Shown: positions 53,369 through 63,269, numbered from the stretch's first letter. The stretch is DNA of 64,000 bases from Pedobacter sandarakinus (GCF_026240095.1 NZ_JAPIVG010000006.1:62001-126000), one strand, 5' to 3'. Program-made: numbers and translations. Notes: a model not told the origin generated them from the letters alone.

Positions 53369-54280
53369 TTAGTATTCCCAAAGTCCTTGTTCGTAATCTA
53401 AAACAGACTTTTTGATTCTTTCAGATTCGTATAATCGCTCTCTAGGATCGGTAATAATATCTCTAATTTTGTTATCACCTGGATTAGATTCTTTAACGAT
53501 GTAACTACTAAATAAGCGACGGATGAAGAAATCATCAAAACTTAAAGTAGATGCATCGTTATTGGTATTGATTAAACGTTTTTTGGTTAGGATTTCTCTT
53601 GCTTCAGGATAATAAATCCAGAATACCGGTTGCCATTGTTTAGAACTTTCATTGAGTTTTAACGGAGCGATGCCCACAATACGTGGTTCAAAAATGGAAC
53701 GTTTTACATCGAAGATCCAATCTTCCTTGATTCTGAATTTCAAGAATAGCTCTGGATTAAAATCGTTAACAACAGTTGTAACGGTACCAGTCTTGTTATT
53801 TGAAACCTCTGCCGTTCCTAAAGCCGACTTTGCCGCAGAATCTGCTGTCATAGGATTTTGGAATGCATCATCCTCATTCAATGCGCTATCAACAGGCGAA
53901 TAAGCTGTTAACTCTTCAGATTTAATTGCTGAAATTAACACATCGATAAAACGAGATTTTGGCGACCTTAATGGCGAGTTCACTGTATCACGAAGATCAA
54001 TTTCTCTCCAGATGCGCTTTGCATAGAAAACATCCTCTTCACGCACGTCTGCCAAAGGTACCATTTGGGTACTATCAATATCTTTACGTGCATAAAAACC
54101 ATCTTTAGGCGGAACCTTAAGTTTCTTTTTCGCTGTCTTAACAGGCGCCTTTACAGTATCTACTGGTACAGCAACAGGTGCCGCAGCGGCATTTTTAGGC
54201 GCTAACTTTGTAGGCTTTTTCTGTGCGAAGCCTACTGAAGTAAACAAACCTAAAACAGCAATGGTTAAAATCCTTTTCAT
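53369..54280 (-). CDS. gldN: Gliding motility / type IX secretion protein GldN
   Basis: 303 residues from the ATG at 54280. Signal peptide to VGFAQ, a Lys/Pro/Ala-rich linker, then the GldN domain: DGFYARKDIDSTQMVPLADVREEDVFYAKRIWREIDLRD, IKEDWIFDVKRSIFEPRIVGIAPL and WIYYPEAREIL. GldN joins GldK as the periplasmic ring below the outer membrane. Last gene of gldKLMN; its ATG is 7 nt after the gldM stop. Confidence 0.95.
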   Translation of the reverse strand: MKRILTIAVLGLFTSVGFAQKKPTKLAPKNAAAAPVAVPVDTVKAPVKTAKKKLKVPPKDGFYARKDIDSTQMVPLADVREEDVFYAKRIWREIDLRDTVNSPLRSPKSRFIDVLISAIKSEELTAYSPVDSALNEDDAFQNPMTADSAAKSALGTAEVSNNKTGTVTTVVNDFNPELFLKFRIKEDWIFDVKRSIFEPRIVGIAPLKLNESSKQWQPVFWIYYPEAREILTKKRLINTNNDASTLSFDDFFIRRLFSSYIVKESNPGDNKIRDIITDPRERLYESERIKKSVLDYEQGLWEY

Positions 54281-54287
54281 CTTATTC

Positions 54288-55823
54288 TTATTTAACACTA
54301 AATGCTAGTGAAGGTAAAATTCTCTGGCGGCCATCTGGGCCTACCGAAACGATATCTTCGAAAAATACTCTTGTTCCAGGTGTAATTGAGTTTAAAGCAC
54401 CTTTTACGGCGCCGGCAAAACCACCGCCACTTCCAGCTATGGTAACCGCATCTGACCTTGGCTTGATAATGGTTAATTTATAGCGCTGAATTTTGAACTT
54501 CACATCGAAAGGGAAGTCATCAAGGTCCGCCTCAATTTCACTTTCGCTTTTCAATTGTACTGAAGCAATATCGCCTCCGGCTCTTCCACCAACTTTAGCT
54601 ACCGGCGCAGGAATAGCCTTAACCCTAAATTTTTGAGAACCAAGTGATACTGACTTGCCCGCATTTGAAGCAGTAACATTAATAGTAACTTCGCCACCAA
54701 CCTTGCTGCCATCTGCAATAACGTTATATTTACCAGCACCAATTTTACTCATTGATGCACCAGAAGCACTAGCATTTACCGTTTCCAACGGAAAACCGGC
54801 TGCAGAAACGGAAAAAGGATTTGCAATACCAGCATAAATCACGTTCATCTTATCAGAAGAAACACTTGCTGATGGTTTTGCTACCTGATATTTTTGAGGT
54901 TGTGTTGCATAAGTTTTTATCGTTCCGTCGGTTTGGCGCACACGGATAGTACCTACCCAAGTAAATTCGCCTACACTTCCAGTAGCCCCGCTATAAGTTC
55001 CCTTACCATCTTTAATAGCTAATTTACTACCATTTACCGTAATATCTGGTGTCGATCTAGAATCGCTTGCTGTTAAAAATACCTCTGCGGTATAAGGCTG
55101 GCCTTGAATTACATAAGATGTTGGTGCCACAGCAACTGCAGTAAACTGATCTAAGTTTACCTGCGCCTTATCCATGTTTCCAAATAACTTTTTCACTACT
55201 TCTGCTTCGGCATTTTTCGTGTCGGTTTGCAACTTTGTTAAAATAGTCATCGCTGCAGTAAGTGGTGTACCCTCTCCGAAATAAGTTTCTTGCCAATTAC
55301 CCTTCCTCTTACGAACGGGATCTTTAGCCTCTAAAGAAAACGATACCGATTCACGATCTGCAGGATCTAAAAGAGAAATCAATTTTTCGCGAGTTGCATT
55401 GATTTTAGCTTTTAACTTATCTGCCTCCTTTTTGTTAATCATAATATCTTGAGCGATATCCTGATTAGACCTATTCACTAGATCGCCGGTTTCTTCGTCA
55501 ATGCCATCACCAGCTTGGGTGAACTGCTTTTTAATCCCTTCAATATAGTTATTTAACTCATCAGCCGCTGCCTTTGCTTGTTGTGCTTTCTCATATATTG
55601 GTTGGGCACGTGCTGGTTCTTCTTTTAATTTCGAATTTTCGAAAGCAGAAAAAAGCTGATTAATACTTGTATTTACGTTGTTTTTAGAAGTATCCAAACT
55701 ATCATTGATATTTTTGAATGCATCTAAAATTGTATCTGATACGTTTAAGGCGAGCATCGCCAACAATACCAAATACATGATATTGATCATCCGCTGCCTT
55801 GTTGTTTCTTTTCCGCCTGCCAT
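54288..55823 (-). CDS. gldM: Gliding motility / type IX secretion motor protein GldM
   Basis: 511 residues. Inner-membrane protein with one N-terminal helix (MINIMYLVLLAMLALNVS) and four periplasmic domains that reach GldK/GldN. Arg9 (MAGGKETTR) corresponds to the Arg that in Flavobacterium GldM pairs with a Glu of GldL in the proton-driven motor. C-terminus reads VGPDGRQRILPSLAFSVK. Confidence 0.96.
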   Translation of the reverse strand: MAGGKETTRQRMINIMYLVLLAMLALNVSDTILDAFKNINDSLDTSKNNVNTSINQLFSAFENSKLKEEPARAQPIYEKAQQAKAAADELNNYIEGIKKQFTQAGDGIDEETGDLVNRSNQDIAQDIMINKKEADKLKAKINATREKLISLLDPADRESVSFSLEAKDPVRKRKGNWQETYFGEGTPLTAAMTILTKLQTDTKNAEAEVVKKLFGNMDKAQVNLDQFTAVAVAPTSYVIQGQPYTAEVFLTASDSRSTPDITVNGSKLAIKDGKGTYSGATGSVGEFTWVGTIRVRQTDGTIKTYATQPQKYQVAKPSASVSSDKMNVIYAGIANPFSVSAAGFPLETVNASASGASMSKIGAGKYNVIADGSKVGGEVTINVTASNAGKSVSLGSQKFRVKAIPAPVAKVGGRAGGDIASVQLKSESEIEADLDDFPFDVKFKIQRYKLTIIKPRSDAVTIAGSGGGFAGAVKGALNSITPGTRVFFEDIVSVGPDGRQRILPSLAFSVK

Positions 55824-55863
55824 GTGTTATGTAGCTTCCCTTTAAAGTTAAAAACTAAATAAA

Positions 55864-56673
55864 TTATACACGTGGGCCATTCATAGCCGATAACATGTTA
55901 CCATAAATTGCATTCAATGAAGATAGGTTCTTAGCCAACTTATTCACCTCTTCTTTAAACTGTTTCGAATCTTCCATCGATTCGTTGAAGTTTTGCATGG
56001 TAAGGGACAAGTTAGAGTAAAACTTGTTCATTGATTTTAGATGTGCACTAGAATCTTGTAATTCCAATTCGTACACTGCATTTAAGGCAGATAAGTTCTT
56101 AGCCAAATTATTTACCTGATCATGATAGGCTTGAGAATCTACATTACTCTCGCCCATGGCTTTCAGGTTTTTGGTTGCATTATCGAACGCCGAGCTTAAG
56201 CTGTCGAAACCGGCAGAAGCAGTTTTAACTTTACCTGTAAATTCATTAGTTGCAGTAGATGCGTCAGCCACATTTGAGATTGTTGCCACTTTATCGCCAA
56301 AAGTACGTAAGCCAGTACCTAAACTTTCGATTAATTCTGGGCCAATTTTAGCATCAGATAACATTTTATCTAAAGCAGCAGTATTAGATGCAGATGCAAC
56401 ACTTGCAACTGGTCTTGCAGATGCTTTTGGTAACTCACCATCAAAATCTGTTCTTAACTCTGGATATACTCTATCCCATGCTGGTTCTGGTTCTGGTGGG
56501 AAAAATCCGGTTAAAAAGAAAAGGAAAGCTTCCACTCCTAAGCCAAGCCCGATCATATAGTTACCTAAGATTCCTCCGATGTGAAGAATTTTAAATAACG
56601 CTCCGATAATTACAATACTTGCTCCCCATGAAATCGCTACGTGTAACCAGCCTGGTTGTTTTTTTGCTGCCAT
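55864..56673 (-). CDS. gldL: Gliding motility / type IX secretion motor protein GldL
   Basis: 269 residues. Two membrane helices (about 13-30 and 35-58) with Lys28, His31 and Glu48 (GVEAFLFFLTG), equivalent to the proton-binding Glu of Flavobacterium GldL; then a cytoplasmic coiled-coil tail (ELELQDSSAHLKSMNKFYSNL). GldL pentamer encloses the GldM dimer and converts proton flow into rotation. Confidence 0.96.
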   Translation of the reverse strand: MAAKKQPGWLHVAISWGASIVIIGALFKILHIGGILGNYMIGLGLGVEAFLFFLTGFFPPEPEPAWDRVYPELRTDFDGELPKASARPVASVASASNTAALDKMLSDAKIGPELIESLGTGLRTFGDKVATISNVADASTATNEFTGKVKTASAGFDSLSSAFDNATKNLKAMGESNVDSQAYHDQVNNLAKNLSALNAVYELELQDSSAHLKSMNKFYSNLSLTMQNFNESMEDSKQFKEEVNKLAKNLSSLNAIYGNMLSAMNGPRV

Positions 56674-56714
56674 AAAATTTTGATGTTTTTCTTTAAGTTT
56701 CTAGATTGTTTGGT

Positions 56715-58040
56715 TTAGTTTCTTAAGTCGGTGCCAGGGTAAGACGAAACACATCTAAAACCGATGTATGATCGCTGCGTATCTTGGTATTCGTAGGTTG
56801 ATACCGCGTTTTGCAGAAAATAACCAGTGTCTTTCCAAGAACCGCCTTTTACCACTTTCCTTTTAAGGTATTTGCTGTCGTTCGGACCCGCAACATAGGT
56901 AAAGTTGGGGTTCAAATCGTGAAGTAATGGTGATGCACTTTTATTGTATGCTGTCATTGTCCATTCGGATACATTTCCAGACATGTTATACAAACCATAG
57001 TCGTTAGGGAAGTAAGATCTTACACCAACAGTGTAAATACCACCATCACTAGAATAATCGCCACGGCCTGGTTTAAAATTAGCTTGTAGACAGCCCTTAG
57101 TGTTTCTAATATAAGGACCGCCCCAAGGATATTTTGTTTTAGTGTTACCACCTCTTGCAGCATATTCGAATTCTGTTTCTGCAGGCAATCTATAATCAGA
57201 CCTCGATCCCACCGGCATTTTTCTCGCTTGCGCAACACCGTCGTAAAGGCGGGTTCTCCAATGAGAGAAGGCCTTAGCCTGTTCCCAGCTTACACCCACA
57301 ACCGGGTAATCATCATAAGAAGGGTGGTTATAGTAAGCCCGAACCATGGGATCATTTTGCGAATATGAATAGTCTGTTTTCCAAACCATTGTATCTGGAT
57401 AAATGGCAATGGTATAACGATCAATATAATCTTGGCGCTTGCTATTAGGATCTTTATGGCCAATTGCAGCCTTATCCATATTTAACTCAGCGTAGGTATA
57501 TTCAAATTTACGAACGTCGAATTCCTTCTTTCCCGGAAGGGCATCTAAGCCAGAATAATACATTCCATCTAACTGAGCAGCTTGCGCTCCTGCACCATTC
57601 TTACCTTTATTTCTCCAGATGTTTGCACCATTAGGTCCAACTTTTTTCCAATCGATATATTTCTCACCGCCAACAGCCGCTGCAGCATTACCTTTTGGTG
57701 TAATCATAAACTGCTGAGGATTGCCCATCATGGCCACAGCAATAGAATCCCTAACCCAATTTGTAAACTGACGATACTCTGCGTTTGAAATTTCTGTTTG
57801 ATCCATGAAGAACGCACTTATGGTCGTCATTCTGCTGGGTGCGTTCTGAGAGAAAGTAATATCCTCATCAGACCCGCCGAGTGGTGTATGGCCTGGTGGA
57901 ATATAAACCATACCCAAAGGGATTCTGTTATTCTTGAATTTTCGGTTATAAGAACCCACTAACTCACCTTGGCCACCATGACCGCAACTCGCTAGCAATA
58001 CAGTTATACCCACAATAGCTAGAAGGTAGATTTTCTTCAT
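56715..58040 (-). CDS. gldK: Gliding motility / type IX secretion lipoprotein GldK
   Basis: 441 residues from the ATG at 58040. Lipobox LASC (Cys19). The mature part is a formylglycine-generating-enzyme (FGE-sulfatase) fold: MVYIPPGHTPLGGSDED, DQTEISNAEYRQFTNWV, PVVGVSWEQAKAFSHWR, YRLPAETEFEYAARGG, NMSGNVSEWT, VVKGGSWKD and SYIGFRCV; no catalytic role is known in GldK. It forms the outer-membrane-linked ring with GldN. Confidence 0.95.
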   Translation of the reverse strand: MKKIYLLAIVGITVLLASCGHGGQGELVGSYNRKFKNNRIPLGMVYIPPGHTPLGGSDEDITFSQNAPSRMTTISAFFMDQTEISNAEYRQFTNWVRDSIAVAMMGNPQQFMITPKGNAAAAVGGEKYIDWKKVGPNGANIWRNKGKNGAGAQAAQLDGMYYSGLDALPGKKEFDVRKFEYTYAELNMDKAAIGHKDPNSKRQDYIDRYTIAIYPDTMVWKTDYSYSQNDPMVRAYYNHPSYDDYPVVGVSWEQAKAFSHWRTRLYDGVAQARKMPVGSRSDYRLPAETEFEYAARGGNTKTKYPWGGPYIRNTKGCLQANFKPGRGDYSSDGGIYTVGVRSYFPNDYGLYNMSGNVSEWTMTAYNKSASPLLHDLNPNFTYVAGPNDSKYLKRKVVKGGSWKDTGYFLQNAVSTYEYQDTQRSYIGFRCVSSYPGTDLRN

Positions 58041-58187
58041 ATTTTTTATAGTGTGCAAAGCACGATTAGGAGCAATTTTATCAAAAATCATTGAAATTAT
58101 CAACAATTGCAAATATTTTTAGTTAAATCGTTTGTATTGGATGTAAAATGCTGGTTTATAGGAAATCACATCTGCATAATCTTGTTA

Positions 58188-58232
58188 CAAATAAAGCGTA
58201 ACTCTGTTATAACAGCAAAGTTACGCTTTTAT
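58188..58232 (-). terminator. Terminator of hemD
   Basis: aataaagcgtaact and agttacgctttta arms, with an inner ctgttataacag palindrome in the loop. On the minus strand it lies 30 nt past the hemD stop and upstream of gldK. Confidence 0.7.
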
Positions 58233-58263
58233 TGTGTTGACTAAAAAAAAATTATTAAATGTA

Positions 58264-59034
58264 TTATTTATTAGATGTCTTGATATAGTTCTCAATAGCC
58301 ATCGTCATTGAAGGAACTCCAGGGGTTGGAGCCGCGATATCTACAATCAGATCCATCTCAGTGCATGCCTTACTTGTATTAGTACCAAAAGCGGCAATAC
58401 GGGTATTATTTTGTTTAAAATCTGGAAAGTTTTTAAATAATGATTGTATGCTTGATGGACTAAAAAAGGCAATTACATCATAAAAAACTTCTGCCAAGTC
58501 AGATAAATCACTTACCACCGTTCTAAATAAAACGGCAGGTGTAAAATCGTATCCGCTTTTCTCAAGAAACTTCATCGTATCTTCCGTAGCAACATCAGAA
58601 CAAGGATATAAAAATTTCTCGTTGGCGTGTTTTTTAAGCACCTCCGCTAAGTCTGCAGCAGTCTGTTTTCCGAAAAAAATCTTACGTTTCCGGTATTGAA
58701 TATATTTTTGAAGATACAAAGCTATCGTTTCAGACAGACAGAAATATTTTAAGTCTGCTGGTACGTCATAACGCATTTCCTCGCAGATGCGAAAGAAGTG
58801 ATCTGCAGCATTACGGCTAGTAAAAATAACCGCTGTAAAATCAGCCAAGTTAATCTTGTCTTTTCTGAAGTCTCTCGCGGGGACGCCTTCAACATGGATA
58901 AATGACCGAAAATCAACCTTCAGGTTGTGTTTTTTAGCCAAATCGTAATAAGGAGATTTTTCCGTTTCAGGTTTTGGTAATGTTACCAAAATACTTTTCA
59001 CTTTGCGAATTCTGGAGTCGTTCTTTTCTTGCAT
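58264..59034 (-). CDS. hemD: Uroporphyrinogen-III synthase
   Basis: 256 residues. Closes hydroxymethylbilane into uroporphyrinogen III, the branch point to haem and sirohaem. Two-lobed fold indicated by ILVTLPKPETEKSPYYDLAKKH at the start, AVIFTSRNAADHFF, FLYPCSDVATEDTM and VIAFFSPSSIQSLFK. It starts 14 nt after the stop of the DUF4271 gene, a pairing widely seen in Bacteroidota. Confidence 0.92.
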   Translation of the reverse strand: MQEKNDSRIRKVKSILVTLPKPETEKSPYYDLAKKHNLKVDFRSFIHVEGVPARDFRKDKINLADFTAVIFTSRNAADHFFRICEEMRYDVPADLKYFCLSETIALYLQKYIQYRKRKIFFGKQTAADLAEVLKKHANEKFLYPCSDVATEDTMKFLEKSGYDFTPAVLFRTVVSDLSDLAEVFYDVIAFFSPSSIQSLFKNFPDFKQNNTRIAAFGTNTSKACTEMDLIVDIAAPTPGVPSMTMAIENYIKTSNK

Positions 59035-59048
59035 TTTCCTTGTCCGTG

Positions 59049-60026
59049 CTACAATCCTATCGTTTTAATTAATATCAAAATAGGACATATTTCGAGGGCG
59101 CAAAAGTACAGAAATAAATGCATTTTAGAAAACTTATTATTAGAAAGAATTGTAACCCCCGCTCTAAGCAATTGGAAAGCAAATATGATACCTAATAATA
59201 AGAATGCCAGCCCGATATAAATTACGCCGTATTTTAAAGGGGATAGCGCAAAGGCTACCACTAGAGGGATGAAAAGCAATGAAGCATTAAAGTAACTGAG
59301 GTATAAAATAGAGATGTATTCACCAACTGGTTTTTGAACATTAAATAAGTAACCAAGAAATCTGAGGATGATTAATTTTAGCGCATAAAAAACAATTATC
59401 GTAAGTGAGATGGTAAAGAAAAATCTAAATCCATGTTTGGCCTGATACATGTCATAATATTGCGCCACAAGGAAAAAAAACATCCCCAAAATAAAACCAA
59501 ACTGAATAAATAATAAAAGAAAAGGCCAAGAGCTAAACAGGTTGTCTTCTTTATTAATATTGTTTAATATGCGATTGCTAAAAAAAGACTGCACAATAGC
59601 TGACAATTGCTTATAGAACGCATTCTTAAGTATCGCAAAGATGACAAGCATGGCGAAAATGAAGCCTAGCAAACCTACATTTCCTTTGGGGATGAGTTTG
59701 CCTATTTGGTAGGGATTAGCCTTTTTTTTATACCCGGCATATTTTTGTTGCCAGGCCCTCAAATCTAATTTAGGGAAGAGAAATTCTCGTTCAACACTAT
59801 CCAATAGTGCATTTTTATTAATTGCACTGTCTGGCAAGACCCAGCTATGGCGAATTATAGAATCAGTAACGAACAGTTGTCGGGCTCGTGTAGCAGAATC
59901 TAACCGAAAACGCTTATAACGATATTGACTTACAGCTACCACACTATCTTTTGCGGCTACATCTTCCTGCGCATGCAGATTAAACGCAAAAAATATAGTC
60001 ATCAAGAAAAAGAAAATATGCTTCAT
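59049..60026 (-). CDS. DUF4271 membrane protein
   Basis: 325 residues from the second of two adjacent ATGs (60029 and 60026). Signal peptide to NLHAQ, a periplasmic part with LPDSAINKNALLDSV, then about seven membrane segments with FFFTISLTIIVFYALKLIILRFLGYLFN and YNAS-like YFNASLLFIPLVVAF, typical of DUF4271. Function unknown; the constant pairing with hemD suggests a link to haem synthesis, but this is inference. Confidence 0.88.
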   Translation of the reverse strand: MKHIFFFLMTIFFAFNLHAQEDVAAKDSVVAVSQYRYKRFRLDSATRARQLFVTDSIIRHSWVLPDSAINKNALLDSVEREFLFPKLDLRAWQQKYAGYKKKANPYQIGKLIPKGNVGLLGFIFAMLVIFAILKNAFYKQLSAIVQSFFSNRILNNINKEDNLFSSWPFLLLFIQFGFILGMFFFLVAQYYDMYQAKHGFRFFFTISLTIIVFYALKLIILRFLGYLFNVQKPVGEYISILYLSYFNASLLFIPLVVAFALSPLKYGVIYIGLAFLLLGIIFAFQLLRAGVTILSNNKFSKMHLFLYFCALEICPILILIKTIGL

Positions 60027-60029
60027 CAT

Positions 60030-60426
60030 TGCTTTAATCGGTAGCGGAAACACAAAAATAGCTGAATATTCGTTCTTTACCTAAATAAAAAACGGGTTTG
60101 ATTAATTGGATAGAGGTGACCTTGCGCAATAACTTACTCCGTAATACCGCAACTGCTTAAGATTTGCGCTGTCTTTTCTATTGTTGCTTTATCAGGCCAA
60201 ATAACCTTTAGAATGCCAGTATAATTCAACTCTGAATTTATATGAAGAAATGAAAAGTCTCTACATGCCCATAACATTCGCTAACTTTGTATTTTAAACT
60301 TTATGCGATTAAGCCATACAATTAGTTTACTGCGGCAGATACTTTATTTTATTTGCAGGCAAACAAAACTAAGTAACAATTTGCTCGCATCTTGCTTAAG
60401 ATAAATGCTTTATTCTTTATCAAAAC
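60030..60426. other. Intergenic stretch with a possible small frame
   Basis: 397 nt between the divergent DUF4271 and hemW genes. It holds the 47-codon minus frame listed separately and a TAACTTTG -7-like box at 60282-60289 with no -33 partner. No dispersed repeat is present. Confidence 0.5.
60134..60277 (-). CDS. Possible small ORF or gene remnant
   Basis: 47 codons, ATG at 60277 and TAA at 60134-60136. The translation ends with ILKVIWPDKATIEKTAQILS, which has a natural protein-like composition, but there is no promoter, no recognised family and a TAG two codons before the ATG. It may be a fragment of a former gene or chance. Confidence 0.25.
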   Translation of the reverse strand: MLWACRDFSFLHINSELNYTGILKVIWPDKATIEKTAQILSSCGITE

Positions 60427-61563
60427 ATGCCTGGTATCTACGTACATATTCCATTTTGTAAAAAAGCTTGTCATTATTGTGATTTCCATTTCAGCACATC
60501 ACTTCAATATGCTGATGAAATGGTTAATGCCATTTGCAAAGAAATTTTGATGAAAAAAGATAGAATTACTGGGTCTTTAGACAGTGTTTATTTTGGCGGA
60601 GGGACGCCTTCCATCCTATCGTTGCAAGCATTGCAGAAAATTTTCGACACCATTGACAAGGCCTTCTCGGTAAACCAAGATGCCGAAATTACCATAGAAG
60701 CAAATCCAGACGATTTAACGGCTGCGAAGTTGCATGAGTTAAAGCAACTTCCTGTAAACCGGTTTAGCATTGGGATTCAATCTTTCTATGAGGAAGATTT
60801 GATCTGGATGAATAGAGCACACAATGCTAACGAGGCTGAAAGCTGCATCAAAAGAAGTCAGGATGCTGGATTTGAAAATCTTTCTATCGATTTGATTTAT
60901 GGCTTTCCTTTACTTACTGATGAAAAATGGTTAAATAACATAGCAAAGGCAATCACTTTGCAGGTACCCCATATATCTGCTTATGCTTTAACCGTAGAGC
61001 CCAGAACGGCGCTTGCACATGCGATTAAAAACAAACATCAAACCCCCGTAAGTGATCAACAAAGTGCAGGACAGTTCGAATTATTGATGGCAAAACTTGA
61101 AACGGCTGGTTTTGAACACTACGAAATATCTAACTTTGCGATTCCTGGCCATTATGCGGTTCACAATACCAATTACTGGCGGGGTATACCATATCTCGGA
61201 ATCGGACCCTCGGCGCACGGTTTTGACGGAAGGAATAGGTTCATGAATCCAGCGAACAATGCGGCCTACCTCAACTCACTTTCACACGATAAACTACCTG
61301 AAGTAATTGAAGAACTCACTAACAATGATAGATTTAATGAATATATGATGACATCCTTGAGGACGATGTGGGGTATTGATTTAGAAAAAATTAGGAGCGA
61401 TTTTGGCGAAATGTTTTATGAGGAAACTATCAAAAACATCAATAGCCTAAACAACGATGGGTGGCTTTTAAAATCAGAGAAAAAAATAAAGTTGAGTGCC
61501 GATGGCAAATTATTTGCCGATCACATTGCATCTTCATTATTCATTGTAGATAATTTAAACTAG
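60427..61563 (+). CDS. hemW: Radical SAM family haem chaperone HemW
   Basis: 378 residues. The iron-sulfur motif is CKKACHYC (Cys11, Cys15, Cys18), followed by YFGGGTPSILS, EANPDDLT, RFSIGIQSF and DLIYGFPLLT. HemW transfers haem to target proteins and is not a coproporphyrinogen dehydrogenase, for which it was long misnamed. Near hemD and DUF4271, so haem functions cluster here. Confidence 0.95.
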   Translation: MPGIYVHIPFCKKACHYCDFHFSTSLQYADEMVNAICKEILMKKDRITGSLDSVYFGGGTPSILSLQALQKIFDTIDKAFSVNQDAEITIEANPDDLTAAKLHELKQLPVNRFSIGIQSFYEEDLIWMNRAHNANEAESCIKRSQDAGFENLSIDLIYGFPLLTDEKWLNNIAKAITLQVPHISAYALTVEPRTALAHAIKNKHQTPVSDQQSAGQFELLMAKLETAGFEHYEISNFAIPGHYAVHNTNYWRGIPYLGIGPSAHGFDGRNRFMNPANNAAYLNSLSHDKLPEVIEELTNNDRFNEYMMTSLRTMWGIDLEKIRSDFGEMFYEETIKNINSLNNDGWLLKSEKKIKLSADGKLFADHIASSLFIVDNLN

Positions 61564-61605
61564 GGCTAGCGCCAGGGCGCATAATGCTAACAAATATTAA
61601 AAGAT

Positions 61606-62388
61606 ATGTCTAAAATTATATGGATTACGGGTGCATCCTCGGGAATTGGTGAGGCATTGGTTTACCAATATTTCAAGTCTGGAGATAAGCTTATTATCTC
61701 CGGACGCAACCGCGACGAACTCTTTAGGGTTAAAAGCAATTGTCAAAACTCTTTTAATGTTCACGTATTTCCGTTTGATTTAAGTGAAACAGCTATTTTG
61801 CAACAAAAAGCAGCAGATGCGGTTAAGATTTTTGGGAAAATAGACGTTTTGATTAATGCTGGCGGTGTAAGTCAGCGAAGTTTAATGCTAGATACCAATC
61901 TGGAAACAGAACAACGGATAATGAATACCAACTTTTGGGGCACTTCCGTATTGAGCAAATCAGTTTTACCTGGTATGATGGAAAATGGCTCTGGACACAT
62001 TGTGGTTATAAGTAGCCTGGTAGGTAAGTTTGGCACTAAATTAAGGTCGGCCTATGCTGCATCTAAGCATGCACTTCATGGCTATTTTGATTCTTTACGT
62101 TCAGAGATTGTTGATCAAAACATCCACATCACAATAGTTTGCCCAGGTTTTATCAAAACTAATGTTTCTATAAATGCTCTAGTAGGAGATGGAAGTAACC
62201 AAGGCGTTATGGACAACGCACAGGAAAACGGAATGTCGGCAATGGAGTGTGCAAAGCAAATTGTAACCGCCCTTAATCAAAAAAAAGAAGAGGTTTACAT
62301 CGGTGGAAAAGAAACCAAGGCAGTATGGTTAAAAAGATTTTTCCCGAGATATTTTTCTAAACGTATTAAAAATGCCCAGGTAACTTAA
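61606..62388 (+). CDS. SDR family NAD(P)-dependent oxidoreductase
   Basis: 260 residues. Classical short-chain dehydrogenase: TGASSGIG cofactor loop, NAGGVSQ, catalytic Ser137 (VVISSLVG), Tyr150 and Lys154 (YAASKHAL). The DxxxR-type basic residue after beta-2 (SGRNRDEL) favours NADP(H). DHRS7-like; substrate unknown. The C-terminus is basic (KRFFPRYFSKRIKNAQ). Confidence 0.92.
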   Translation: MSKIIWITGASSGIGEALVYQYFKSGDKLIISGRNRDELFRVKSNCQNSFNVHVFPFDLSETAILQQKAADAVKIFGKIDVLINAGGVSQRSLMLDTNLETEQRIMNTNFWGTSVLSKSVLPGMMENGSGHIVVISSLVGKFGTKLRSAYAASKHALHGYFDSLRSEIVDQNIHITIVCPGFIKTNVSINALVGDGSNQGVMDNAQENGMSAMECAKQIVTALNQKKEEVYIGGKETKAVWLKRFFPRYFSKRIKNAQVT

Positions 62389-62410
62389 GCCCTTAAAACG
62401 ATAGAGCCAT

Positions 62411-62444
62411 GCTTAAAAGTTAAATTACTTTTAGGCTTTTTTTG
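62411..62444 (+). terminator. Terminator of the SDR gene
   Basis: gcttaaaagt and acttttaggc arms (one G-T pair) around taaatt, followed by a run of eight T. Confidence 0.75.
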
Positions 62445-62612
62445 TCTAAAATGATTCTCAATGGTTCAGCGAAACTGTTAGTTGTTTACGAGATTAATAA
62501 ATTAATTTACTAATATTCAATGTGTTAAAGAAATTTATCATACTAAGAAATCCAAAGGTACTCGCACCGTCGTAAATGCAGTCAAATAACAGAAACATTA
62601 AAAATAGAAATA

Positions 62613-63164
62613 ATGAAAAAATTAATCTTATCTGCAATTGCCGTTGTAACATTGGCATTTACATCACAAGTTTACGCACAAAAAAATCCGATGGTGGGTG
62701 GTGCAGCTATGTACGCTACGAAAGACATCGTTGATAATGCGGTAAATTCTAAAGACCATACTACATTAGTTGCCGCTGTTAAAGCTGCTGGATTGGTTGA
62801 AACTCTTAAAGGCGACGGGCCGTTCACCGTATTCGCGCCTACAAATGCTGCTTTCGATAAGTTACCTGCCGGAACAGTAGAAACATTGGTTAAACCAGAA
62901 AACAAAGCAATGCTTACTACAATATTAACCTATCATGTTGTTGCTGGAAAAATGGGTAGTAAAGAAATTGCCGCAGCGATTAAAGCTGGTGGCGGCAAGG
63001 CTGAATTAACTACAGTTCAAGGAGGTAAATTAACTGCTTCAATGTCTGGTAAGAAATTAATTTTAACAGACGAAAAAGGTGGTATGAGTACAGTTACCAT
63101 TGCTGATGTTAATCAAAAAAATGGCGTTATCCACGTAATTGACACCGTATTAATGCCAAACTAG
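62613..63164 (+). CDS. Secreted fasciclin domain protein
   Basis: 183 residues. Signal peptide to QVYAQ, then one FAS1 domain: LVAAVKAAGLVETLKGDGPFTVFAPTNAAFDKLP (H1 motif) and a closing NGVIHVIDTVLMP (H2 motif). FAS1 domains act in cell adhesion. Bacteroidota often carry such a single-domain secreted protein. Confidence 0.93.
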   Translation: MKKLILSAIAVVTLAFTSQVYAQKNPMVGGAAMYATKDIVDNAVNSKDHTTLVAAVKAAGLVETLKGDGPFTVFAPTNAAFDKLPAGTVETLVKPENKAMLTTILTYHVVAGKMGSKEIAAAIKAGGGKAELTTVQGGKLTASMSGKKLILTDEKGGMSTVTIADVNQKNGVIHVIDTVLMPN

Positions 63165-63269
63165 TATTTAACAGATGGGCAAGCTCTAGAGAATTGGCGC
63201 AGCTTTTAAATTTTAATCCTCATTAGATTAAGAACAAGACATCAATCACGTCCCGGATGATTTCAACTT

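Noticed and set aside
60303-60404. 33-codon plus-strand frame after a TAACTTTG box
   Set aside because: Composition is not protein-like, the box lacks a -33 partner, and no family is recognisable.
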